DNA of 64,000 bases from Variovorax terrae (GCF_022809125.1 NZ_JALGBI010000001.1:2356001-2420000), one strand, 5' to 3'; counted from the first letter of the stretch, positions 37,574 to 46,873 are shown. Made by a program: numbers and translations. The notes: generated from the sequence alone by a model not told the origin.

Positions 37574-38607
37574 ACCTGGCTCCTGAAGCGCCGCAGCATC
37601 ACGAGGAACATCGGCACGCCGATGAAGGCGGTCAGCACGCCCAGCGGCAGCTCGGCCGGCTGGGCCACGGTGCGCGCCACCGCGTCGGCCGCCAGCACCA
37701 GCGCCGCCCCGAGCAGGGCCGAGCCCGGCAGCACCACGCGGTGGTCCGGCCCGGCGATCAGCCGCACCCAGTGCGGCGCGATCAATCCGACGAAGCCGAT
37801 GATGCCGGTGGTGGCGGTGACCGCGCCCACTGCCAGCGCCGTGACCGCCACCACGCGGCGCTTGACGCGCTCGACATCGACGCCCAGCAGCGCCGCCTGC
37901 GGCTCGCCCAGGGCGATGGCGTTGAGCGGCCGGGCCCAGGCCAGGCCGGCGCAGACCGCCGCCAGCACCACGCCCGCCACCAGCGCCACGGCGCTCCAGC
38001 GTGCGCCGCCCAGGCTGCCGAGCAGCCAGAACTGCAGGCTGCGCAACTGCTCGTCGCTGGCCATGAAGCTCAGCAGGCCAAGGCCCGCCCCCGCCAGCGC
38101 ATTGATCGCCACGCCGGCCAGCAGCATCAGCCCCATGCGCGTGCCGCCCTGGCTTTGCGACAGCGCGTAGATCAGCAGCGTCACCGCCAGTCCGCCCAGG
38201 AAGGCCATCAGCACCAGCGTCCAGCTGCCCAGCGTGCGCGGCAGCTCGGGAAACCACCAGCTGCCCAGCACGATGGTGACGCCGGCCGCCAGCGCCGCGC
38301 CGCTGCTGATGCCGATCAGCCCCGGATCGGCCAGCGGATTGCGGAACAGGCCCTGCATCAAGGCCCCCGCCATGCCCAGGCCCGCCCCGGCCGCCATGCC
38401 CAGCAGCAGGCGCGGCAGCCGGATGTTGACGAACACCAGGTGCTCCGGCGACGGGCTGGCGCCGCCCGCGAACAGGTTGCCCAGCAGGGCCCACCATTGC
38501 CCGGGCGTGATGGTGTAGGCGCCGCGCGCGCTGCCGGCGATGAACGCCGCCGCCACCAGCAGGCCGCCGAGCAGCAGCACGACCCTGGAAGACAGCCGCA
38601 GGCTCAT
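37570..38607 (-). CDS. hmuU: Haem ABC transporter permease
   Basis: A 345-residue inner membrane FecCD-type permease with about ten hydrophobic helices. Family marks: VFVNIRLPRLLLGMAAGAGLGMAGALMQGLFRNPLADPGLIGISSGA, and GIIGFVGLIAPHWVRLIAGPDHR near the C-terminus, where the ATPase docks. ATG at 38607. Overlaps both neighbours by 4 bases, so it is made in fixed proportion with them. Confidence 0.96.
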   Translation of the reverse strand: MSLRLSSRVVLLLGGLLVAAAFIAGSARGAYTITPGQWWALLGNLFAGGASPSPEHLVFVNIRLPRLLLGMAAGAGLGMAGALMQGLFRNPLADPGLIGISSGAALAAGVTIVLGSWWFPELPRTLGSWTLVLMAFLGGLAVTLLIYALSQSQGGTRMGLMLLAGVAINALAGAGLGLLSFMASDEQLRSLQFWLLGSLGGARWSAVALVAGVVLAAVCAGLAWARPLNAIALGEPQAALLGVDVERVKRRVVAVTALAVGAVTATTGIIGFVGLIAPHWVRLIAGPDHRVVLPGSALLGAALVLAADAVARTVAQPAELPLGVLTAFIGVPMFLVMLRRFRSQV

Positions 38608-39032
38608 GGCCGGCCCTCCAGCCCTCGGGAAGGCAGCCCGGCCGGCGCCCGCGCATCGGCAGCAGCCCACTGGGCCAGCGTGATGCAATGGCCGTCCCCA
38701 TCCGTCAGGCTGAACTCCCAGGCGCCCCAGGGCCGCAGGCGAGGCGCCTGGCTGACGCAGCCGCGCGACTGGCGGGCCAGCCGGGCATGCGATTCGAAAA
38801 TGGCGCCGGGCGCACCGTCCAGCGGCACGCGGCAACGGACCGGCTGAACGGGGCCGGGGCGCTGCCACAGCTGCAGCGTGATGCCCGCGCCGCGGACGAA
38901 ACCCAGCACGCCGGGAATCTCCTGCAGCAGCTCGAAGCCCAGCACCTCGCGGTAGTGCGCCAGCGCCCGCGCCAGCCGCGGCGTGGCCAGCACCGGCCGC
39001 GCCGCGGTGCCCGGCAGCTCGCCCGCGCTCAT
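38604..39032 (-). CDS. VOC-superfamily (glyoxalase-like) protein inside the haem operon
   Basis: A 142-residue protein with two beta-alpha-beta-beta-like halves: LATPRLARALAHYREVLGFELLQEIPGVLGFVRGAGITLQLWQ, and ARLARQSRGCVSQAPRLRPWGAWEFSLTDGDGHCITLAQW. The pattern is that of single-domain VOC/bleomycin-resistance-like proteins. It is locked between hmuT and hmuU by 4-base ATGA overlaps on both sides, so it is an integral operon member. It is not part of the canonical hmuRSTUV set. Function unknown; haem or tetrapyrrole handling is a guess from context. Confidence 0.8.
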   Translation of the reverse strand: MSAGELPGTAARPVLATPRLARALAHYREVLGFELLQEIPGVLGFVRGAGITLQLWQRPGPVQPVRCRVPLDGAPGAIFESHARLARQSRGCVSQAPRLRPWGAWEFSLTDGDGHCITLAQWAAADARAPAGLPSRGLEGRP

Positions 39033-39928
39033 GCGCCGGCCACCATCTTGTCGTGCAGCTCGCGCACGGCCGCCGGCAGGCGCGGGCCGAAGCCCAGCAG
39101 CAGCAGCGCATCCATCGCCACCAGCGCCCGGCGCCGGTAGGCCGGCGTCAGCGCCAGCTCGGGGCGCTGCCAGAACTTCTCGGCGCCGCCCTGGGCGTCG
39201 AGGCCCTGGGTGGTGGTCACGATCACGTCGGGTGCGGCGCTGGCCATGGCCTCGGCCGTCATGGGGCGGTAGCCCGCGAAGGCGCCCATCACGTTCAGGC
39301 CGCCGGCCAGGCCGATCATGGCGCTGGCCGCGGTCTGGGTGCCCGCAACCTGCGGGCTGGCGCTGTGCGAGAGGATGAACAGCACGCGCGGCGGGCGGCG
39401 CTGCGCGCGCGCCACCTCGCGCTGCACGCCGGCCCATTCGCCGTCCAGCCGCGCCTGCAGTTCGCGCGCCCGGCCCTCGCGCGCCGCAGCCCGGCCCACG
39501 GCCTGGACCTTGCGCTGCACCTCGGCCCAGCTGTGGTCAGCCTGGATCAGCTCCACCCGCACGCCGGCGCTGCGCACCTGGTCGATCACCACGGGCGGCC
39601 CGGCTTCGGTGGTGGCGATCAGCGCATCGGGCCGCAGCGAGAGCAGCCCCTCGGCCGACAGCTGGCGCATGTAGCCCACCTTGGGCGTCTGCAGCGCCGC
39701 CGCGGGAAACAGGCTGGTGGTGTCGGTGCCGACGAGCTGCGATTCGGCGCCGAGCGCGTACACCACCTCGGTGATGGCGCCGCTGACGGTCACCAGGCGC
39801 GGCGGCGCCGGGGTCTGGGCCGTGGCCTGCGCCGCCAGCGCCCCCAGCAGGGGCGCCGACAGCAGGCCCAGCGCGGCGCGCCGGCGCGGAAGATTCGGCA
39901 GCAGGGAGGGTCTGGCCGGTGCGCTCAT
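39029..39928 (-). CDS. hmuT: Haem ABC transporter substrate-binding protein
   Basis: A 299-residue periplasmic haem receptor. The signal region RRRAALGLLSAPLLGALAAQATAQ has an RRR-n-hydrophobic pattern that could be Tat or Sec. The mature part shows VTVSGAITEVVYALGAESQLVGTDTTSLFPAAAL (class III binding protein, with the Tyr haem-ligand position), KVGYMRQLSAEGLLSLRPDALI, and QTAASAMIGLAGGLNVMGAFAGYRPM. Overlaps hmuS and the VOC gene by 4 bases. Confidence 0.95.
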   Translation of the reverse strand: MSAPARPSLLPNLPRRRAALGLLSAPLLGALAAQATAQTPAPPRLVTVSGAITEVVYALGAESQLVGTDTTSLFPAAALQTPKVGYMRQLSAEGLLSLRPDALIATTEAGPPVVIDQVRSAGVRVELIQADHSWAEVQRKVQAVGRAAAREGRARELQARLDGEWAGVQREVARAQRRPPRVLFILSHSASPQVAGTQTAASAMIGLAGGLNVMGAFAGYRPMTAEAMASAAPDVIVTTTQGLDAQGGAEKFWQRPELALTPAYRRRALVAMDALLLLGFGPRLPAAVRELHDKMVAGA

Positions 39929-41025
39929 GCCGCAGCCGCCTCCAGCCGGGGCAGCCTGCGCACCAGGCCGCGCCAGGCCTCGCGCTCGGGCACGCCGGGC
40001 TTGCGCGCGCCGAAGAACATCGCCATGAGCCCGCCCTCATGGTCGAAGGCCTCGACCGAGGTGACCACGCCGTCGCTGGTGGGCTTCTCCACGATCCAGG
40101 CATGGGCGATCAGGTCTTCGCGCAGGTGCAGGTTGAATCCCGGATCGAGCACGTTGATCCATTGCGCGCCGCCCGGCGTGGCCAGCGGCTCGACGCGTTT
40201 CACCGGGCCGCTGTGGATCTGGATGCAGCCGCCGCTGCCGACGAACACCATGATGGGCGTGCCGTCCATCGCCGCCTCGTCGAGCAGGCGGTGCACCGCA
40301 TCGCGGCCCGCCGGCCACGCAAAGCGCCCCTGCACCAGGCGAAAGCTCTGCTGCCGCTCGACGCCGAACTTCTGGGTCAGGCCGAAGAACTCGTGCGTGT
40401 CGCGCATGCCGGCCCAGGCCTCGGCCAGTCCCGGCGCGTCGATGGCCGCGTCGGGCCGAGCGGCCTCGCGCGCCGCGGCCGGCGTGAACACGTAGCCCGC
40501 GCCGGGCTGGGCGAACTGCGCCACCACGGCGTTGAAGGCATCGCGGTCGCTGGCCTCGCGCACATACGCCTTGTGCACCGCCCCGCCCTGCGCATTGAAG
40601 AACTGCAGGCTTTGCGTAGGCGGCCGGGCCGGATCGTTGGCAGGCTCCAGCACCGCGAAGCCGGCATGCCACTGGTGGAAGAACAGGCGCAGGTCGATGT
40701 CGTCGCCCAGCGCCAGGCCCACATGCCCGTTCACCGACACCTTCTGGTAGATGCCGGTCTTCTCGTGCACCGTGGATTCGTTCCGCGTGAGCGCCAGCAG
40801 CGGTCCGCAGAACTCCAGCGCCTGCAGAATCTCGACCCAGGGGCCGCGCAGCGGCATGGCCTTGAGGGCATGGTCGTGCGTGCCGGCGTGGGCGGCGATG
40901 GCCGCGCCTTCGCTCAGCCCCAGGCTGTGCGCGGCCTCCCGGGCGCGCCGGCCCGCGCTGCGTGCGGCGCTGAAGCGCTCGCGGATCGTGGCGGCGCTGG
41001 GCAAGGTCAGCAGGGCCGCGCTCAT
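39925..41025 (-). CDS. hmuS: Haemin-degrading factor HmuS
   Basis: A 366-residue cytoplasmic haem-binding/degrading protein with two structural repeats: ALEFCGPLLALTRNESTVHEKTGIYQKV plus LRLFFHQWHAGFAV in the first half, and a counterpart MVFVGSGGCIQIHSGPVKRV with INVLDPGFNLHLREDLIAHAWIVEKPTSDGVVTSVEAFD in the second. ATG at 41025 gives MSAALLTLPSA. Overlaps the upstream 109-residue ORF by 4 bases. Confidence 0.95.
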   Translation of the reverse strand: MSAALLTLPSAATIRERFSAARSAGRRAREAAHSLGLSEGAAIAAHAGTHDHALKAMPLRGPWVEILQALEFCGPLLALTRNESTVHEKTGIYQKVSVNGHVGLALGDDIDLRLFFHQWHAGFAVLEPANDPARPPTQSLQFFNAQGGAVHKAYVREASDRDAFNAVVAQFAQPGAGYVFTPAAAREAARPDAAIDAPGLAEAWAGMRDTHEFFGLTQKFGVERQQSFRLVQGRFAWPAGRDAVHRLLDEAAMDGTPIMVFVGSGGCIQIHSGPVKRVEPLATPGGAQWINVLDPGFNLHLREDLIAHAWIVEKPTSDGVVTSVEAFDHEGGLMAMFFGARKPGVPEREAWRGLVRRLPRLEAAAA

Positions 41026-41351
41026 TGCACCACCTCCGGCGCGGCATGCCACAGCCCGCGCAGCGGCCCGGCCGTGCCCGGGGCGTGCGCCTCGGGCGGC
41101 GGCAGCGGCTGCGTCCAGCGGCCGTGCAGGCTCCACAGCATGCTCCTGAACGCCGGCGTCAGCACGGGGTGCTGCGACAGCAGGAACAGGTTGGAGACGA
41201 TCTTGCGCGCGAGGACCGCCTTGCGCCCGTCGCAGCAGGCTTGCGCATGGCCCGTCATCAGCGCCAGCGTGCCGGCCAGCAGGGCCTCGCTGTCCGGCAG
41301 GCCGTACTCCTCGTCCTGCGCAGCAGTGGGTGAATCGTTCGGTGTGTTCAA
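41022..41351 (-). CDS. Small unknown protein in the haem operon
   Basis: A 109-residue soluble protein that I do not recognise. It has an acidic N-terminus (NDSPTAAQDEEYGLPDSEALLAG), a helical stretch LALMTGHAQACCDGRKAVLARKIVSNLFLLS with a vicinal Cys pair, then LTPAFRSMLWSLHGRW and a Pro-rich tail. Lies 21 bases after the receptor gene and overlaps hmuS by ATGA. The His, Cys and Met content would permit haem or metal binding, but this is inference from position only. Confidence 0.75.
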   Translation of the reverse strand: MNTPNDSPTAAQDEEYGLPDSEALLAGTLALMTGHAQACCDGRKAVLARKIVSNLFLLSQHPVLTPAFRSMLWSLHGRWTQPLPPPEAHAPGTAGPLRGLWHAAPEVVQ

Positions 41352-41372
41352 TGGGTGCTCCTTGTCGTCACA

Positions 41373-43613
41373 TCAGAAATCGGCCACCAGCGACACGCTG
41401 AGATAGCGGCCGGGCTGGGTGTAGGCGTCCGTCACCGTGGAGGCGGCAGACAGCCCGCGCACGTCGCTCCAGTTCCAGTACTTCTTGTTGGTCAGGTTGC
41501 GGATGCCGGCGTTCAGGCGCAGGTCGCGGCGGATGCGCCACTGCCCGCTCAGGTCCAGCGTGGTGGCGGCCGGCACGGTGAACTGGGTGGCCGGCGGCGT
41601 GACCAGCGAGGCGCTGTCGATGTCCGAGGCGCTCTTGGCCGAGCGGTGGATGGCGTCCAGGCGCAGGTCCCAGGCCGGGGTTGCGTACTTCACGCCCAGG
41701 TTGAGGCGGGCCGGATCGATGGAGTTGAGCGGCTTGCCGGTCGTCAGGTCCTTGCCGCGGGTGCGGCCATAGGCGAACGGCGTGCTGAGCTGGCCGCCAG
41801 CCACGCGGCCCCAGTCCATGCTGCCCTTGACCTCGAAGCCGCTGATGCGCGCCTGGCCGATGTTGACCGACTGGAACACCGTGGGATTGCCCGGCACGCC
41901 CGCGCCGCCCACCTGGCGCGCATCCTCGATCAACTCGGAGTAGCGGCCGGTGAAGGCCGCGACGTCCAGCGTCAGCCGGTCCAGCCGGCCGCGCGCGCCC
42001 ACCTCGATGTTGCGGCTCTTCTCGGGCTTGAGCGCGGGATTGGGAATGGTCTTGTAGAAGGCGGTGATGTTCTCGAAGAAGCCGTTGACCTGGTTGGCAT
42101 TGGGCGCCTTGAACCCCGAGGCGTAGTTGCCGAACACGCTCCATTGCGGCGTGGCGCGGAACAGCACGCCGAGCTTGGGCGAGACCGCCGAGCCCGAGAG
42201 CGAGGCGGCCACCGGCACGAAGCCGGCCTGGTCGGCCTTGAGCTTGAAGCGGTCCACGCGCACGCCGGGCGTGATGCTCCAGTCGTTGGCGATGAACTCG
42301 TCCTGCAGGTAGACGGCCGAGCTGGACTCCCGGGTGTCCGGAAAGCGCTTGAGCGGAAAGGTCTCGCCCGCCGGCGGCGTGAGGCCGGTCTGCAGGTTGG
42401 TGACGCGGGTGCTCGTGTAGTCCAGCCCGTAGGTGATCTTCTGCGACCAGCCGCCCGGCGAGCGCAGCATCTTCTCGGCCTGCACGTTGGCCTGCAGCGT
42501 CTTCTCGTCGTAGGTGGTGTCGCGCACCCGGTCGGCGGCCGTGTTGCGGTCCTCGAACACATACTCGCGCGAGCCCGCCGTCTGGTAGCTCAACACGGTC
42601 TGCAGGTGGTCGGCCCAGGCCGCGTCCGGCCGGTAGCGCGCATCCCAGGTCAGGCGGCTGCGGTCCAGCGTGGTGTACGAATCCGACGCGATGGTGGAGG
42701 TGGCCGCCAGCGGCGGCTTGGCCACCGCCGACAGCAGGTTGTAGCTCGCCTTCTTGTCCACATGCTCGAACGTCAGCGTGTGCTTTTGCCCGCCGCCCGG
42801 CTTGATGACCAGCTTGCCCAGCAGCGAGCCGCCGCGGTCGCGCTCGGGATTGGGCATGGTGCGGTCCGCATTGGGCGCGTCGTTGGTGCCCATGTTGGCC
42901 AGGCCCTGGCCCCGGTTGACGCGGGTGCTCAGCAGCCAGTCGACCACCTCATTCGCGCGGCCGGCCACCGTGCCGCCGAGCCAGACGCCCTTGTCGTCGC
43001 CGCTATAGCCCATGCTGGCCTGTCCGCCCAGCGTCTTGCCCGGCCGCAGGAAATCGGCCGGCTCATGGGTGATGAAGTTCACCAGCCCGGCCATGCCGTC
43101 GGAGCCGTAGAGCGCCGACGCCGGGCCCCGTATCACCTCGATGCGATGCACGAGGCCGATGTCGAAGTAGTCGCGCCCGAACGCATTGGCGCTGAAGACA
43201 TAGCTGCGCGGCACGCGGATGCCGTCGACCATCAGCAGCACGCGGTTGCCGTCCAGCCCGCGGATGTTGAAGCCGGCGTTGCCGTCGCGCCCGGTGTTGC
43301 CCGCCGCCAGCGAGAACCGCGCCGGCGCCCGCTTGACCGACACATTGGGCAGGTTCTTCGCGGCATCGCGGATGTCGCGGATCTGCCCCTCCTCCAGCTC
43401 CTTCGCGTTGATGACGTCGAGCGATGCCGGCAGCTCATCGCCGAGCTGTTCGCTGCGCGATCCGCTGACCACCACCTCCCTCAGGGTCGAGGCGCCCAGC
43501 GCCACCTGCTGCGCGGGCACGGTCTGGGCCTGCACGATGGGGCCGCAGGCCAAGGCCACCAGCCACGGCAGCTGGCGCATGCGGAAACGGAAGAGCGAGA
43601 CGGGGTATGCCAC
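41373..43613 (-). CDS. hmuR: TonB-dependent haem/haemoglobin receptor
   Basis: A 746-residue outer membrane receptor. Signal peptide with core LPWLVALACGPIVQAQ; GTG 43613 has AAAGG upstream, and ATG 43580 (11 codons later) is an alternative. TonB box region LREVVVSGSRSEQ, plug domain (RAPARFSLAAGNTGRDGNAGFNIRGLDGNRVLLMVDGIRVPRS), and the haem-receptor FRAP/NPNL-type region appears as NYASGFKAPNANQVNGF then [20 protein letters not shown]. It ends with an aromatic (VSLVADF). First gene of the haem operon, behind a Fur box. Confidence 0.95.
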   Translation of the reverse strand: MAYPVSLFRFRMRQLPWLVALACGPIVQAQTVPAQQVALGASTLREVVVSGSRSEQLGDELPASLDVINAKELEEGQIRDIRDAAKNLPNVSVKRAPARFSLAAGNTGRDGNAGFNIRGLDGNRVLLMVDGIRVPRSYVFSANAFGRDYFDIGLVHRIEVIRGPASALYGSDGMAGLVNFITHEPADFLRPGKTLGGQASMGYSGDDKGVWLGGTVAGRANEVVDWLLSTRVNRGQGLANMGTNDAPNADRTMPNPERDRGGSLLGKLVIKPGGGQKHTLTFEHVDKKASYNLLSAVAKPPLAATSTIASDSYTTLDRSRLTWDARYRPDAAWADHLQTVLSYQTAGSREYVFEDRNTAADRVRDTTYDEKTLQANVQAEKMLRSPGGWSQKITYGLDYTSTRVTNLQTGLTPPAGETFPLKRFPDTRESSSAVYLQDEFIANDWSITPGVRVDRFKLKADQAGFVPVAASLSGSAVSPKLGVLFRATPQWSVFGNYASGFKAPNANQVNGFFENITAFYKTIPNPALKPEKSRNIEVGARGRLDRLTLDVAAFTGRYSELIEDARQVGGAGVPGNPTVFQSVNIGQARISGFEVKGSMDWGRVAGGQLSTPFAYGRTRGKDLTTGKPLNSIDPARLNLGVKYATPAWDLRLDAIHRSAKSASDIDSASLVTPPATQFTVPAATTLDLSGQWRIRRDLRLNAGIRNLTNKKYWNWSDVRGLSAASTVTDAYTQPGRYLSVSLVADF

Positions 43614-43718
43614 GGTATGAAGCCTTTGTCTGAAACATGGGATGAAACAGAGCTGGCTTCAGGGGCCGTGACGCAAGCGTCATGGCACGGGCTGGCTGTG
43701 ATTGATGACGGGATTATA

Positions 43719-43733
43719 TGAGAATAATTCTCA
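43719..43733. promoter_or_regulatory. Fur box upstream of the haem receptor operon
   Basis: TGAGAATAATTCTCA is a perfect 7-1-7 palindrome, close to the Fur consensus TGATAATNATTATCA, ~105 bases upstream of the hmuR start. It predicts repression of haem uptake when iron is replete. Confidence 0.9.
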
Positions 43734-43831
43734 TTAACAACAAAGCAACCTTCTTTTTTTGAGGCGCGGCGCCGCGGCGTGCCGCCCGCGAAGGGACGGC
43801 ACGCGCCGCGCGATGAAGCGCGCGGGCGCGC

Positions 43832-45403
43832 TCAGGCGGCCGGCGCCGACGTCCGGATCAGGTGATCGAAGGCGCTCAGCGCAGCCTTCGCGCCGTCGCC
43901 GGCGGCAATGACGATCTGCTTGTACGGCACGGTGGTGGCGTCGCCCGCCGCGAACACGCCCGGCAGCGAGGTGCGGCCATGCGCGTCCACGATGATTTCG
44001 CCGTGCCGCGACAGCTCGACGGTGCCCTTGAGCCAGTCGGTGTTGGGCAGCAGGCCGATCTGCACGAAGATGCCTTCGAGCGCGATCTGCCTGATGTCGT
44101 CACTGGTGCGGTCCTTGTAGGTGATGCCAGTGACGCGGCTGCCGTCGCCATTCACTTCCGTGGTCTGCGCATTCAGGATCACCTCGACGTTGGCCAGGCT
44201 CTTGAGCTTGCGCTGCAGCACGGCATCGGCCTTGAGCTCGCCGGCGAATTCCAGCAGCGTGACATGGGCCACGATGCCGGCGAGGTCGATGGCAGCCTCG
44301 ACGCCCGAGTTGCCGCCGCCGATCACCGCCACGCGCTTGCCCTTGAACAGCGGGCCGTCGCAATGCGGGCAGTAGGTCACGCCCTTGGTGCGGTATTGCT
44401 CTTCGCCGGGCACGTTCATGTTGCGCCAGCGCGCGCCGGTGGACAGGATCACGGTCCGCGAGCGCAGCGTCGCGCCGCTGTCGAGCTTGACCTCGATCAG
44501 GCCGCCTGCGGTGCCGGCGGGCGCCAGGGCCGTGGCGCGCTGCAGGTTCATCAGGTCCACCTCGTAGTCGCGCACGTGGCGCTCCAGCGCGGCGGCGAAC
44601 TGCGGGCCTTCGGTCTTCTGCACCGAGATGAAGTTCTCGATGTCCACGGTGTCGAGCACCTGGCCGCCGAAACGCTCGGCCGCGATGCCGGTGCGGATGC
44701 CCTTGCGCGCCGCATACACGGCGGCCGCGGCGCCGGCCGGGCCGCCACCGACGATGAGCACGTCGAACGCCTCCTTGGCGGTGAGCTTGGCGGCTTCGCG
44801 GGCGACGGCACCCTGGTCGATCCTGGAAACGATCTCGCCCAGCTCCATGCGCCCCTGGCCGAAGCGCTCGCCGTTGAGGAACACGGTGGGCACGCCCATC
44901 ACTTCGCGCTCGGCGATCTCGTTCTGGAACAGACCGCCGTCGATGGCCGTGTGCGTGATGCGCGGGTTGAGCACGCTCATCAGGTTCAGTGCCTGCACCA
45001 CGTCGGGGCAGTTGTGGCAGCTCAGCGAGTAGTAGGTTTCAAAGTGGAAGTCGCCGTCGAGGCTCCTGATCTGCTCGATGGTGTCGGCCGCCTCTTTCGA
45101 GGGATGGCCGCCCACGTGCAGCAGCGCCAGCACGAGGGAGGTGAATTCATGGCCCAGCGGCACGCCGGCGAAACGCAGGCCGGTGTCCTGGCCAGGGTTG
45201 GTGATCAGGAACGAGGGCTTGCGCTGGGCCGAGTCGGCCTTCTCGATCACGCTGACCTTGTCGGACAGGCCCTGGATGTCCTGCAGCAGCGCCTGCAGCT
45301 CGCGCGAAGCCTCACTGTCGTCCAGCGAAGCCACCAGCTCGACCGGGCGGGTCAGGCGTTCCAGATAGGCTTTGAGTTGGGTCTTGAGGTTGTCGTCCAG
45401 CAT
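43832..45403 (-). CDS. ahpF: Alkyl hydroperoxide reductase subunit F
   Basis: A 523-residue flavoprotein that reduces AhpC with NADH. N-terminal double-thioredoxin-fold domain with [17 protein letters not shown] (CxxC), FAD-binding motif [21 protein letters not shown], the redox disulfide [15 protein letters not shown]-binding [19 protein letters not shown] and a C-terminal [12 protein letters not shown] at 45403 gives [10 protein letters not shown]. Downstream of ahpC on the same strand, with a terminator-like hairpin between them. Confidence 0.98.
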   Translation of the reverse strand: MLDDNLKTQLKAYLERLTRPVELVASLDDSEASRELQALLQDIQGLSDKVSVIEKADSAQRKPSFLITNPGQDTGLRFAGVPLGHEFTSLVLALLHVGGHPSKEAADTIEQIRSLDGDFHFETYYSLSCHNCPDVVQALNLMSVLNPRITHTAIDGGLFQNEIAEREVMGVPTVFLNGERFGQGRMELGEIVSRIDQGAVAREAAKLTAKEAFDVLIVGGGPAGAAAAVYAARKGIRTGIAAERFGGQVLDTVDIENFISVQKTEGPQFAAALERHVRDYEVDLMNLQRATALAPAGTAGGLIEVKLDSGATLRSRTVILSTGARWRNMNVPGEEQYRTKGVTYCPHCDGPLFKGKRVAVIGGGNSGVEAAIDLAGIVAHVTLLEFAGELKADAVLQRKLKSLANVEVILNAQTTEVNGDGSRVTGITYKDRTSDDIRQIALEGIFVQIGLLPNTDWLKGTVELSRHGEIIVDAHGRTSLPGVFAAGDATTVPYKQIVIAAGDGAKAALSAFDHLIRTSAPAA

Positions 45404-45430
45404 GGCAGGGCTCCTTGAGGATGTTTTGGG

Positions 45431-45462
45431 CAAAAAAATGCCCGGGCGCCAGGCACCCGGGC
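45431..45462 (-). terminator. Terminator/attenuator between ahpC and ahpF
   Basis: On the minus strand GCCCGGG-n9-CCCGGGC is followed by ATTTTTTTG. A strong intrinsic terminator after ahpC (stop at 45504) and only ~30 bases before ahpF, probably setting a high AhpC to AhpF ratio by partial readthrough. Confidence 0.85.
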
Positions 45463-45503
45463 GTCTGGGTCAGTTCAATGACTGACGTGCGCTGGCGGAT
45501 GCC

Positions 45504-46067
45504 TTAGATCTTGCCGACCAGGTCCAGCGAAGGGGCGATGGTCTTGGCGCCTTCGTTCCACTTGGCGGGGCAGACTTCACCGGGGTGGGCGGCGGTGTAC
45601 TGGGCCGCCTTGAGCTTGCGCAGGGTTTCCTTCACGTCGCGGGCGATCTCGTTGGAATGCACTTCCATGGTCTTGATGACGCCATCGGGATTGATGACGA
45701 AGGTGCCGCGCAGAGCCAGACCCTCTTCGGCGATGTGCACGTCAAATGCGTGGGTCAGTTGGTGCGTGGGGTCGCCCACCAGCGGGAATTTGGCCTTGCC
45801 CACGGCGGGGGAGGTTTCGTGCCATACCTTGTGCGAGAAGTGCGTGTCGGTCGTGACGATGTAGACCTCGGCGCCGGCCTTCTGGAATTCGGCGTAGTTG
45901 TCGGCGGCGTCTTCGACTTCGGTCGGGCAGTTGAAGGTGAAGGCGGCCGGCATGAAGATCACCACGGACCACTTGCCCTTGAGGCTTTCGTTGGTCACGG
46001 TCACGAACTTGCCGTTGTGGAAGGCTTCGGTCTTGAAAGGTTTGACTTCGGTATTGATGAGGGACAT
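45504..46067 (-). CDS. ahpC: Alkyl hydroperoxide reductase subunit C (peroxiredoxin)
   Basis: A 187-residue typical 2-Cys peroxiredoxin. The peroxidatic Cys is in FMPAAFTFNCPTEVEDAADNY and the resolving Cys in HPGEVCPAKWNEG near the C-terminus; the Thr/Arg catalytic network is present. It scavenges H2O2 and alkyl peroxides using AhpF. Placed between the haem operon and bacterioferritin, consistent with coupling of peroxide defence to iron. Confidence 0.98.
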   Translation of the reverse strand: MSLINTEVKPFKTEAFHNGKFVTVTNESLKGKWSVVIFMPAAFTFNCPTEVEDAADNYAEFQKAGAEVYIVTTDTHFSHKVWHETSPAVGKAKFPLVGDPTHQLTHAFDVHIAEEGLALRGTFVINPDGVIKTMEVHSNEIARDVKETLRKLKAAQYTAAHPGEVCPAKWNEGAKTIAPSLDLVGKI

Positions 46068-46108
46068 TGCTTTTCCTACTGGACTAAAAACGACTGAGTA
46101 CCGATTGT

Positions 46109-46139
46109 AGATCGAATAATTGCTTTTCTTAATTGATAA
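46109..46139 (-). promoter_or_regulatory. ahpC promoter region
   Basis: On the minus strand TTGATT (-35), 17 bases, AATTAT (-10), about 45 bases before the ahpC start. The -35 overlaps a TTGATAAATCAA palindrome (46133-46144). The AT-rich tract upstream, with ATAGATAG, could hold an OxyR site, but the ATAG-n7-CTAT pattern is not well matched. Confidence 0.45.
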
Positions 46140-46339
46140 ATCAAATTCAATCCATTATTACTATCTATGAATCACCCTCAGCCAGGGCCGGCCGGGCCCA
46201 GGAATGCAGTGGCGACAAGGGGAAATGCAAACGCCTATCAACCTCACACGCAACTCGACCGCGCGCGTGTGGGATTGCCTTGTCAGTGCCACGAACCGCG
46301 CTGACAATCGGCCCACTCTGACAACTCCAAGGAACCACC

Positions 46340-46816
46340 ATGAAGGGCGACGCCAAAGTCATCGAGCATCTGCAGGCGCAACTGAAGAATGAGCTCACGG
46401 CCATCAACCAGTACTTCCTGCACTACCGCATGCTCAAGCACTGGGGCCTGGACAAGCTGGCCAAGAAGGAATACGAGGAATCCATCGGCGAGATGAAGCA
46501 CGCCGACAAGCTGATGGACCGCATCTTCATGCTCGACGGCCTGCCCAACCTCCAGGATCTGGCCAAGCTGCTGGTGGGCGAGGACGTGCCGGAAATCCTG
46601 AACTGCGACCTCCAGAGCGAGCAAGGCGCGCAAGCCACCATCAAGGCCGGCATTGCCCATTGCGAGAGCGTGCGCGACTACGTCTCGCGCGACCTGTTGC
46701 AGGAAATCCTCGACGACACCGAGGAGCACATCGACTTCCTGGAAACCCAGATCGAACTGGTCGGCAAGGTCGGCCTGCAGAACTACCTGCAAAGCCAGAT
46801 GGGCGAGCTGAGCTGA
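46340..46816 (+). CDS. bfr: Bacterioferritin
   Basis: A 158-residue ferritin-like four-helix protein that stores iron in a 24-mer cage. MKGDAKVIEHLQAQLKNELTAINQYFLH has the first ferroxidase Glu (E18); IGEMKHADKLMDRI carries E51, the haem-ligand Met52 and His54; DDTEEHIDFLETQIELV carries the distal Glu and His ligands. ATG at 46340 follows AAGGA. Divergent from ahpC. A terminator follows the gene. Confidence 0.98.
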   Translation: MKGDAKVIEHLQAQLKNELTAINQYFLHYRMLKHWGLDKLAKKEYEESIGEMKHADKLMDRIFMLDGLPNLQDLAKLLVGEDVPEILNCDLQSEQGAQATIKAGIAHCESVRDYVSRDLLQEILDDTEEHIDFLETQIELVGKVGLQNYLQSQMGELS

Positions 46817-46848
46817 GCCCAGGCTCGCAACCACGCTGCCCTACTCCC

Positions 46849-46873
46849 AAAGCCCGGCCTTGCGCCGGGCTTT
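46849..46873 (+). terminator. Rho-independent terminator after bfr
   Basis: AAAGCCCGGC-n5-GCCGGGCTTT, followed by a T-rich stretch, 33 bases after the bfr stop. Confidence 0.85.

Noticed and set aside
46133..46170. OxyR binding site upstream of ahpC
   Set aside because: ATAGATAG and AT-rich segments are present, but the spaced ATAG-n7-CTAT pattern does not fit well enough to call.
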